Below, piece after piece: positions 44,355 to 51,062 of a stretch of DNA of 51,062 nucleotides. The first letter of the stretch is position 1. Each line of letters starts with the position of its first letter. The position numbers and the translations under genes are program-made. A model generated the notes under the pieces. That model made no database searches, was not told the DNA's origin, and saw only the letters and a list, made by a program, of their open reading frames with translations. The DNA is from an uncultured Pseudomonadota bacterium (GTDB lineage: Bacteria > Myxococcota_A > UBA796 > GCA-2862545), in assembly GCA_913061235.1 (NCBI GenBank), contig CAJXTB010000034.1:1-51062 (forward strand). Direction: 5' to 3'.

Positions 44355-44786
44355 ATGTCTGTGCTCGCCAATCGCATCGCTGCTGTCTTGTGGTTCATCT
44401 GGGGTGCTGTGCACCTCTTGGCAGGGATCTTGACCGTCTCGCAGGACACCCCCCAGGCCATCGCCGGCATTGCCGATGCGGTCGATCCCGCTACGCTCGC
44501 CCTGGAGTACGCGCCGGCGGTCGGAGCCATCATCAATCAGCACGGGTTCAACCTCGGCTGGATTGGTATCACCACCCTATTGTGCGTCCCGTTCGTCTGG
44601 ACGGGGCGCCGCGAAGCTGTGTTTCTCGCTGCTCTTGTCGGTGGCCTCGCAGATGTCGGCTACTTTCTATTCCTCGATCTCGGCGGTCACGTACACTTCG
44701 TGCCGGGAACCATCATGACACTCGTCTCAGGTAGCGCCGTCCTGTTGAGCTTTGGCTCGGCTTGGGCCACGCGCAACCAAGCGTGA
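44355..44786 (+). CDS. Four-span membrane protein, divergent from LysR
   Basis: This 143-residue protein has four predicted spans (about 5-25, 55-80, 88-108, 115-137) and almost no loops. AGGAGA lies five bases before the ATG. Small four-TM proteins divergent from LysR-type regulators are common, but the family is not recognised. Its stop TGA is followed in the same frame by a further 55 open codons (see next entry). Confidence 0.8.
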   Translation: MSVLANRIAAVLWFIWGAVHLLAGILTVSQDTPQAIAGIADAVDPATLALEYAPAVGAIINQHGFNLGWIGITTLLCVPFVWTGRREAVFLAALVGGLADVGYFLFLDLGGHVHFVPGTIMTLVSGSAVLLSFGSAWATRNQA

Positions 44787-45167
44787 GCGAGCTCCAGGGT
44801 GTTGGACGCCAGTGTCGGGCTCGACGTGTGGGGGCCTTTGGGCGTAGAGGTCAGCGCCACGGACACGTACAGCGCGGTTGGCTTGGACCCGCAGGACCTC
44901 CAGGTGTCGCTCGGAATCGCGGCGGTTGCCCGGCCTCGCGGCAAGTCAAAGTAGGGTTCGTGCTCGTTTCCGTATTCTGGCTCAAACGTTCACTCGCCTC
45001 GCAATGCCCAGTCTGCCTGCCGACCCGACCTGCGTCACACGGCCCGGCGGCGGCCTCGGTCTGAACATCGTGCCGTCGCTCGCCGCCCAGGAGGGCCGCG
45101 ACACGAATGGGGGCGGCACAGTTGCCCACGTTGACGGCGCAGCTCGACTAGCGCAGACCGGTTGGCC
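44787..45167. other. 381-base gap with a possible gene remnant
   Basis: On the plus strand from 44799 to 44954 a 51-codon stretch (V/L-D-A-S-V-G-L-D-V-W-G-P-L-G-V-E-V-S-A) looks like the last strands of an outer-membrane protein and is in frame with the upstream gene, but no RBS or start fits. The rest has open frames on both strands without codon bias that I can defend. Confidence 0.4.
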
Positions 45168-46518
45168 CTATTCGGGGTGGTTCACGGTCAGCGACAGAGT
45201 CATGCGGGCCGGTGGAGGGGGTTCGGTAGGCACTTGCTGGTCCATGCAGGTGTGCATTGGATGCAGGTCACCATCCCAGTCGAATACCCACGCTCCGTCG
45301 AATGTCGCTTCCGCTTCGAGGGTCGTTCCTGGCTCTACCGCGCCCTCCCCGAGGTGGCATCGCCAGACGGCGGCAGTCACCGCGCCGGTCCATGTCGTGG
45401 CCTGTGTTCTGGACAATGCACGGATTTGCCCGGTCGTCGCCGCGACCTCAAACTCATACATGCCGCACATCTGGGTGGTGCCCAGAACGCAGAGGTCTGC
45501 GTACGCCTGTTGCACTCTGCCTTGCCAGCGTTGGGCAACGTCCCAGTCGCCGTTGGCAACCGCTTGTTCCGCGCCCATGAAGGCCACGGTCATCCGCGAC
45601 ATGGCGTCGCCCATTGAGCCGTACGCCGCATCGATGGAGTCGAGCTCCTCGCGTGACAGCGTCTCTCCCGTGTGGAGGAGCTCTCCACGCAAGGTGGATG
45701 CCGCCGCTTCGACGACTAGGTCGTCTTCGGCTTCGTCCAGTATTTCTAGAGTGGCCGCTACTCCCCGGTCTCCCGCCGAGCCCTCAGATTGGGCGTGTAG
45801 CGCGTACAACCCCAAATACTCGGCGACCGCGTCGTCGGCGTATGCGTCACGAAGCGCCATGGCCACATCGTTCACCGCGTCGAGTTCGTGTTCGGGCCAG
45901 ATGCGCTCGGGAATGTAGGTGTCGGTCGGGCCCCACACTTCGGCCGCCGTTTGCCAAGCGCGTTGGTCTTGTCGCCGGGCGGCTTCAAGGGCGACTAAGG
46001 CCTGCCATGGGTCGTCCATCTCACCGAGTGGCAACAGCCCGTCGGCGAAAGCGGCTTCTAGGAAGTCGTCTTCTGCTGCGGTGTGGGCGTCGGATGACCC
46101 GTCGCCGCTGGCCTCAAGGTCGAGAATGACGCTGCAGAGCGTCGGCGCAATCGCTTTCCGGAATCGGGGCTTCGTCCGGCGCTGGAAACCAGTGGGATGG
46201 GCTGAAGGAAGTGGCCAGCTGGAAGTTGCGGTGCAGGGCCCGGGCCTCGCCGACAGGCACGAAGAGGCTCATTGAAGGTGCCTGCGCATCGAGTCCGGGT
46301 TCGGGCTCAGACGGTTTCGGCCGTGCGGTTCTGGCTCGCTGGGTCATCGATGGACGCAGTTGCCTAAGCGCATCCGGCCGCACAGGACCCTCGACGTGTG
46401 GACTCGAGATGGCTGGCGACTCGGCTCCAAGAAAGGTGACTACGCAGATCCCGAATACGCCAAGCCGAAGGACGAGTGCCAGTGGAAGCCACATTCGGTA
46501 TCGGTAGCCATCGCTCAT
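45168..46518 (-). pseudogene. Membrane-anchored protein, probably frameshifted
   Basis: The first part (46518 to 46114, 134 residues) starts with GGAG seven bases before ATG and has one membrane span at about 9-32 followed by a Pro-rich soluble region. The second part (open from before 46150 to 45168) continues in another frame with R-K-A-I-A-P-T-L-C-S-V-I-L-D-L-E and a helical domain plus a Cys-containing C-terminus. The two overlap near 46110-46300 and read sensibly only if joined there, so one gene with a one-base shift is likely; two separate genes are the alternative. Function unknown. Confidence 0.5.
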
Positions 46519-46533
46519 GGGTGTCTCCGGTCA

Positions 46534-46550
46534 GGTGACACGACCGTACA
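46534..46550. repeat. 17-bp direct repeat, copy 1
   Basis: GGTGACACGACCGTACA occurs here, next to the start of the gene ending at 46518, and again exactly at 46710-46726. The copies are 176 bases apart. Confidence 0.85.
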
Positions 46551-46709
46551 GTCTTGCTGATACGATTGCTAATGCGGGCGAGAGATGGCCACCGCGCCGG
46601 CAGGTTGGCTAACGCCCGTGGATTGGGCGCCCACCCCGTCATCGCGAGCACGCTGCGCATGTAGCCTTGCGGCTTGACCGGATTGGGGACTGGCCCACAA
46701 GACAACCTG

Positions 46710-46726
46710 GGTGACACGACCGTACA
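46710..46726. repeat. 17-bp direct repeat, copy 2
   Basis: Exact second copy of the 17-base sequence at 46534. It contains CCGTACA, the arm seen in the activator site at 12.2 kb, but without the matching dyad partner. Confidence 0.85.
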
Positions 46727-46947
46727 CGGGTGCATGACCTCGCCATTGCCCGTCGCTCACACCGAGATTGTGCGCGGCCAAGACGCTGGGCTGCGACGGA
46801 CGAAAGCCGGCATCGGGAGCTGCCGGTTTACGCCGTAGCGGTCGGCACGCGGCCCGCCTGCCAGCGGGATGGATGTGGCCCGAGTCTGAAGTGCGGTGGG
46901 GGAGTGCTGTGAACTCGGAGAGGTGTGTCTCTGAGGGCTGGGCCAAC

Positions 46948-47082
46948 GGAAAACCTTCGTTTTCGCCCGGTGTGCGAGGGACTCAGTCGAGGGTGATGCG
47001 GGCGCGAGGCGCTGGCGGTAGGGGCCGCGCGGGGCCGACAGGTAGACTTCGGGGGTGCCGGATGTTTCCTACCCTTTCCGTT
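46948..47082. repeat. ~135-bp dispersed repeat, copy 1
   Basis: It aligns with 49599-49741 over nearly its full length at roughly 80% identity, with one short insertion in the second copy. The plus-strand left end is a small hairpin (GAAAAC-CTTC-GTTTTC). On the minus strand it begins A-A-G-G-G-T-A-G-G-A-A-A-C-A-T-C-C and translates in one frame as G-K-G-R-K-H-P-x-P-P, directly joined to a truncated gene. Confidence 0.85.
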
Positions 47083-47238
47083 GCGCGTAGTGGCGCCACC
47101 ACGCGACTGCGAGCCGGCCTTGCTGTTGGTAACAAATCCCCAACCGTTGACGGTCACGGTGGCGTCTTTGATGAACAATACGCCTCGGCCACCGTTGTCG
47201 GATGGGTTCTCTCCGCGGTAGGACGCGGACAGCTCGCC
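47083..47238 (-). pseudogene. Fragment of a Gly-rich exported protein
   Basis: The minus-strand frame following the stop of the TPR gene reads G-G-R-G-V-L-F-I-K-D-A-T-V-T-V-N-G and continues to G-S-Q-S-R-G-G, where the ~135-bp repeat begins. The pattern is that of the Gly-rich surface protein at 1-156. Both ends are missing, so it is a remnant. Confidence 0.55.
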
Positions 47239-49101
47239 TCATCGTATGTCGAACGCAACGCCGCAGATGCCACCGTCATCCGCGCGCTTCACCTCTTCCG
47301 ACGTCATTGGCTCCTCCGAATGCTGGACCACCGCGCGAACAAAATCCACAACCGTCGTTCGAGCGGCGGCACCTTCTGGCGTACATGTCCTGGATGCCCA
47401 GTAGTCCACGAGCGCCATCCGTCTGGCCGCTGGTGTCATCAACACCTCGCTTCCGGTGAGCGACGTTCCGTTGTCCCACAGCAACTGCAGCTGATCGGCT
47501 AGCTCCGCCCCGATACGCGTCATGGTTTGCCTTGTGGCAAGCGCCTCCTGAAGCGCATGGGCCTCAGCGTGTGTAGCGCGAAGCACCCGCTCATAGCGGA
47601 ACTTCATCTTGCGACGGCTGATGACACCGATCATGCTGCCGGGCAGGTTCGAGTCCTCTGGGGGTCGAACGACCCCGCTGCTCTGCACCTCGACGCGTCC
47701 GTCCGCGTACACCTTGACCCATGGGGAAAGCGGGACTTCGCTGCGGTAGGTGGCGACACTTCCGTTGTCATTTCCGAGGGCATACCCGAGCTCCGAGAGC
47801 CGGTCTTCGAGGGCCTTGCGGGCCGTTAAAGCGTCATCTTGAATGATGATGGTCATGTCGGAAAGAGGGTCCGGAGCCAGGTTGTCGACGGAGAGGTCTG
47901 CCGTGATGTCTGCCAGCTGGTCAGCGGTCAGCCACGCCCGACCGGTCCGCTCTGACGACGCTCGCGCCCGTGCTACGACCCCAGCATGCCGCGGACGCTC
48001 CACCAGCAGCGCCTCCAGAACATCGCGCGCCTGCAGCTCATGACCGTCCACGACCAGCCGATCGACGTAGGCCAGCGCCACATCGGGGTCCAATGGGTAC
48101 AACGCCATAGCGTGCGCCAACACGGCGCGGCCTTGGTCGGCTTTCTGAGCGGCAAACAATGCTTGTGCTAGCGAAATGCCCACAAAGGGCTCATGTGTGA
48201 CGGTCCAAATCCGCCCAAGGGTCAAGATGCCTCGTTGATCTCCGCGTCGAACACGTGCAAGAGCCACGGCCCGCTGTACACCAAGCGATGGCGTCGGCGT
48301 GGTCCCCGCGCGCTCTAGGTCCGTCGCGGCGGCTTCCCTGTCACCGACGGCCGAGCGAAACAACGACCGAGCCATCCACACCGCAGGACAGTCCGCAGAC
48401 GTCGACGTAAGACCATCAAGATTGGCCCCCACCAACGCCCGCCGCCGCCCCGTTGTCAAAGCCATCGATGGCAATGATTGTGCGTCCGACGTGCTCAGCG
48501 AGCCGTTCGCCGCACACGTTACCGACTCGGTGACCAACGTGGGCACCCCGGGTAGGTCGTTTAGGATCACAAGCGCAGCCATCGGATTTCCACTGGCCAA
48601 ATGGTGGTCGGCAGCGGCTCGGCGAACATCTACGTTGCTAGGAAAACGCGCTATCGCTTCGTCAACCCGTCCCGTCGCCAGCCAGGCCAACGGCTCACCA
48701 GGCAACGCTTTCAGGGCGCGTTGTGCCACAATCGAATCGCCGGGAAGGGCGGTGATGAGCCCGCGCCACGCTGCAACATCGGCAGGTTCCATCGCGACCG
48801 CACGCTCCCACGCCAGTGTCGCCGAGCCGTGGTCGCCCGCCGCAAACGAAGCATTGCCAGACAGGGTCCATGCCGGCGCGTACGTCGGGTCAAGTCGAAG
48901 CGCCTCGTCGATCAAAGCGGCCGGGTCCATGTCTACAGACACAATCTCGGCGAGAAGCACCCATCTGGCTGGGTCTTCAGGGGCCGACGCGAGCCACTCC
49001 CGCGCCACTTTCTCGGCGGAGCCCACCCGTCCCTCGGCCACGAGTTCGCGGGCGTCCATGACGGGGTCCGCGCTCGCCAACCATGTAAGAAGAAGAATCA
49101 C
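47239..49101 (-). CDS. Exported TPR-repeat protein
   Basis: This 620-residue protein has a short signal peptide (1-11, ending ASA) and then TPR-like helix pairs to about residue 360 (P-x-W-x-L-x-G-x-A-x-x-x-x-G-D-x-x-x-A, A-x-A-Y-x-D-R-L). The last 220 residues form a separate domain with cysteines near 575 and 612. GTG at 49101 has AGGAG six bases upstream. Periplasmic protein-protein scaffold by inference; the C-terminal domain is not recognised. It lies between the two copies of the ~135-bp repeat. Confidence 0.82.
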   Translation of the reverse strand: MILLLTWLASADPVMDARELVAEGRVGSAEKVAREWLASAPEDPARWVLLAEIVSVDMDPAALIDEALRLDPTYAPAWTLSGNASFAAGDHGSATLAWERAVAMEPADVAAWRGLITALPGDSIVAQRALKALPGEPLAWLATGRVDEAIARFPSNVDVRRAAADHHLASGNPMAALVILNDLPGVPTLVTESVTCAANGSLSTSDAQSLPSMALTTGRRRALVGANLDGLTSTSADCPAVWMARSLFRSAVGDREAAATDLERAGTTPTPSLGVQRAVALARVRRGDQRGILTLGRIWTVTHEPFVGISLAQALFAAQKADQGRAVLAHAMALYPLDPDVALAYVDRLVVDGHELQARDVLEALLVERPRHAGVVARARASSERTGRAWLTADQLADITADLSVDNLAPDPLSDMTIIIQDDALTARKALEDRLSELGYALGNDNGSVATYRSEVPLSPWVKVYADGRVEVQSSGVVRPPEDSNLPGSMIGVISRRKMKFRYERVLRATHAEAHALQEALATRQTMTRIGAELADQLQLLWDNGTSLTGSEVLMTPAARRMALVDYWASRTCTPEGAAARTTVVDFVRAVVQHSEEPMTSEEVKRADDGGICGVAFDIR

Positions 49102-49515
49102 ACCCCACTCCTAGCGTTGGCAGGGCGGGCCCGCGATTACAGCTGCCGACACAACACAGCGGATCACCGTGCCGTTCCGTGCTGCCTTTGTCGGATTCGG
49201 AGAACAAGAGGCTCCCGACCTACACAGAATGGATGATTCTGCGGACCGCAGCATCCATGGCGAGCCTTTCCCTGGTCCCAGTGGTTCGACGTTTGCTCTG
49301 TCCACCACAGAAGAACCCGACGAGAGACACATTGGTCTGAGTCGTGATAGTGAGAGGTTCGAAGATGTCTTTCAGCTTACCGACTTATGGCTGAAACCCC
49401 CTCATAATACCGAGCCAGCCCCGGAGCGTACAGACCGATTCGGGCTGCGATGGACTGCCGGCAAGGTCGATGAGTACGACGTCGAACCGTGCAGCGTCAT
49501 CTGAGACCGACGCGT
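49102..49515. other. 414-base gap with a possible gene remnant
   Basis: On the minus strand a frame open from about 49590 to the stop at 49385 reads D-D-A-A-R-F-D-V-V-L-I-D-L-A-G-S-P and could be the end of a lost gene, without a start. A plus-strand frame of 111 residues has no RBS. Nothing further is seen. Confidence 0.45.
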
Positions 49516-50154
49516 TCAAACGCTCGCCGTCGTCGACATCACCCACATCGAGGTCGTCTGTGGTCTGCGTCCCCCTGCATGTCGCGGGCGGGGCGGGCCG
49601 AAAACCATGTTTTTCGCCCGGTGTGCGTAGGGCGTAAGGGACTCAATCGAAGGCGATGCGGGCGCTAGGCCGTGCCGGTAGGCGCCACGCGGGGCTGACA
49701 GGTTGACTTCGGGGGGGGACGGATGTTTCCTACCCTTCGTTACCGTGTACGCACTCTGTGGTCCTTGCGTAGCCCGGGCTTGTCTCGACCTAGTCGGTGC
49801 AGGCCACGTGCGTCCGATACTGACGTCTTCACCAATCTGGCTATCGGCGCCGATGGTCGCGCTGCGTCCCACGATACTGTTCGCTCCGATGTTCGATGGA
49901 CCAGGCTGCCCCACCCTACCTAAAATGATGCTTCGTGGTGCAATAGTCACACCTTGACCCAGGGGCACATCTGGGCCAACGTCCGCAAAGGCGGCGACCT
50001 GGACACCACTCGCTGCGGACAAGCCCGCCGCCGTCGCCGCCGTCGTCGAGACACATGCCCCCGTGGCGTCGTAGAACGAGTCAACGCAGCCATCTTGATT
50101 CAAATCGGCAGCACCGGCGGTACTCACAGCAAGAACGACCAAGGCAAACATCAT
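49516..50154 (-). pseudogene. Truncated relative of the beta-helix surface protein
   Basis: It starts at ATG 50154 after GGGGAG (six bases), with a signal peptide ending S-T-A-G-A. The next ~90 residues parallel the 801-residue protein at 4366: D-x-N-x-D-G-C, then hexapeptide repeats (I-A-P-R-S-I-I-L-G, I-V-G-R-S-A-T-I-G, I-G-E-D-V-S-I-G). After residue ~130 the helix pattern stops and the frame runs into the ~135-bp repeat (T-K-G-R-K-H-P-S-P-P), so the RCC1 half is lost. Confidence 0.7.
49599..49741. repeat. ~135-bp dispersed repeat, copy 2
   Basis: Second copy of the element at 46948-47082, in the same orientation, with about 11 extra bases (a doubled G-T-A-G-G-G-C-type segment). It again lies directly at the truncated end of a surface-protein gene on the minus strand. 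Confidence 0.85.
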
Positions 50155-50530
50155 GAAATCTCCCCACCTCATGGTACCGAAGGTCCACAGTAATCGTCAG
50201 CTATTCGATGGCGCAGCCGCCCGAATGGCGTACCTTGTTGGTTTCAGCAACGCTCACGCCCCACAATTGGTGGTTTGACAGGCGAACTCACTCTTTGGTT
50301 TTCCCGTTTGCGGTCCGTCGATATTTGTCACCGGAAAGAAGCAACAGTGGTCTTAGGCGGGCGCACGCGGGGCCCACCCAAAGGCAGCACTGCGTGCTGG
50401 TCATAGGCCAACTGTTTGGTGGCAGTAGCCGACCTTACGAGGCAGGTCGTTGCCGACCACCGAGTACATCAGTTCGATTTCGTCACATAGACTGTTATAT
50501 TTCAATCGACCGCATTCGGAAACACGGCTT

Positions 50531-50573
50531 TACAGCGGCGCTGCCCGTATCAAGCTGGAGCGGCGCCGCTGTA
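50531..50573. repeat. Hairpin with 11-bp perfect arms
   Basis: TACAGCGGCGC and its exact complement flank a 21-base loop, in which a few more pairs can form. No T-run follows. It lies 138 bases before the pseudogene. Confidence 0.7.
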
Positions 50574-50710
50574 CGCATCCAACCGACCGTTGCCGGTGGG
50601 CGGGTCAGTCTTGGTCGCAGGCCAGTGCCTGTCACTCGGGTTTGAGTAGGGCCCCCCCGGGCACGAGCCATGGGTCGCCGCTGATGAAGAAGAGGCCGTC
50701 GTCTCCAGCC

Positions 50711-50950
50711 GTGAAAGCCGACGCGGCGGGCCAGATCAGTTCTGTGTTGTCGGACTCGTCCGGTGTAACGTCACTTCAGACACAGACAAAGACGGTCACA
50801 ACCCTGGGTAGCTGGCAGACCGCTACGTGCGATGGTGAGTGCGTCATGACAGGCTGCGTGTGCTGGTAGGCGAGCGATGCCACCAAACTCTGGCCGGGCT
50901 GGTGTGAAGCGTTGTCGGCCATCGCGTGCCGTGGGCGTGGGTACTACAGC
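50711..50950 (+). pseudogene. Decayed copy of the Cys-rich C-terminal domain of the 40030 protein
   Basis: About 240 bases align with 40550-40790 (Q-T-K-T-V-T-T-L-x-S-W-Q-T-A-T-C-D). The frame stays open to the codon that is TAC in the intact gene and TAG here (50867-50869), then resumes as A-S-D-A-T-K-L-W-P-G-W-C. The signal peptide and N-terminal domain are absent. It is a nonsense-bearing partial duplicate. Confidence 0.85.
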
Positions 50951-51004
50951 GTTGCCCGAACAGGTTGACCTGCGGGGTGCGTAGTTCAGGTGCGTGCATA
51001 GCGA

Positions 51005-51049
51005 CCCGGCGCAACGTGATTGTGTCGGGACACAGTGCGTTGCGCCGGG
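51005..51049. repeat. Long stem-loop, 12-bp perfect arms with inner stem
   Basis: CCCGGCGCAACG pairs with CGTTGCGCCGGG; an inner stem TGTGT-CGGG-ACACA is separated by a small asymmetric internal loop. The outline (outer box with AAC/GTT, spacer, inner box) recalls integron attC sites, but the boxes each miss the consensus by one base and no integrase is present. A U-less terminator is the simpler reading. Confidence 0.6.
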
Positions 51050-51062
51050 GAAGCTAGGTGCG

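Larger units (their letters stand above)
46519..47238. other. 720-base accessory gap: direct repeats and a gene fragment
   Basis: It contains the 17-bp repeat (46534 and 46710), several overlapping short frames without RBS or conserved motifs, a ~135-bp dispersed repeat (46948-47082) and a Gly-rich protein fragment (47083-47238). No complete gene is seen. Confidence 0.6.
50155..51062. other. 908-base end region with a pseudogene and large hairpins
   Basis: It holds an 11-bp-arm hairpin (50531-50573), the decayed stalk-protein copy (50711-50950) and a 12-bp-arm hairpin (51005-51049). The open frame at 50208-50645 on the plus strand has no RBS and an odd composition and is not called. Confidence 0.6.

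Noticed and set aside
44878-45918. Long plus-strand open frame antisense to the gene at 45168
   Set aside because: Ser/Arg/Pro-rich translation typical of an antisense shadow of a GC-rich coding region.
46569-46946. Minus-strand open frame of 125 residues
   Set aside because: No RBS, Arg/Ala/Pro-rich composition typical of non-coding GC-rich frames, and it covers a direct repeat.
49169-49504. Plus-strand open frame of 111 residues
   Set aside because: No RBS and no motif; lies among remnants on the other strand.

Overview
The window reads like a GC-rich, Gram-negative predatory or social delta-type bacterium (Myxococcota or a relative). This is inference. It rests on many exported lipoproteins with Asp-Thr-Asp linkers, MopE-like metal-binding motifs, RCC1-type repeats, PPC-type domains, left-handed beta-helix repeats, and NtrC-family regulation. 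No rRNA, tRNA, CRISPR array or complete insertion sequence was seen.

Layout. 1-6.8 kb: end of a glycine-rich surface protein, a small exported membrane protein, a tandem pair of unknown paralogues, and an exported protein joining calcium-type repeats, a beta-helix and RCC1 repeats. 6.9-16.3 kb: a complete ABC-2 export system (membrane-fusion protein, two ATPases, two permeases) divergent from tolC, a six-TM histidine kinase and an NtrC-type sigma-54 activator. The shared intergenic region carries two facing sigma-54 (-24/-12) promoter matches around palindromic sites, so the locus looks self-contained and self-regulated. 16.4-19.5 kb: a DUF2141-like protein, an RCC1 protein and a metalloprotease. 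19.6-22.8 kb: a Tat lipoprotein flavoenzyme with a four-CxxCH lipoprotein (a split flavocytochrome c), divergent from a short-chain dehydrogenase; both sides again have sigma-54 promoter matches. 22.9-25.3 kb: phosphoenolpyruvate synthase broken by one frameshift. 25.4-34.8 kb: secreted or lipid-anchored proteins, a pentapeptide-repeat protein and a TVP38-type membrane protein. 35-40.8 kb: GNAT acetyltransferase, FkbM methyltransferase, a membrane protein with an ExbD-like tail, an MFS transporter, an EF-Tu-like protein without a P-loop, and a secreted stalk-type protein.

41-51 kb is an accessory, decaying stretch. It holds intact genes (unknown protein, 1-Cys peroxiredoxin, LysR regulator with a divergent four-TM protein, TPR protein) among gene fragments, a 155-bp direct repeat made of two convergent gene ends, a ~135-bp dispersed repeat that ends two different truncated genes, and several large perfect hairpins without T-tracts.

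The strongest candidates for something new are the two divergent sigma-54 loci (12.1-12.3 kb and 21.5-22.1 kb), the nucleotide-site-less EF-Tu-like protein, and the repeat-bounded truncated genes of 41-51 kb. All function calls come from reading motifs by eye; no database search was run.
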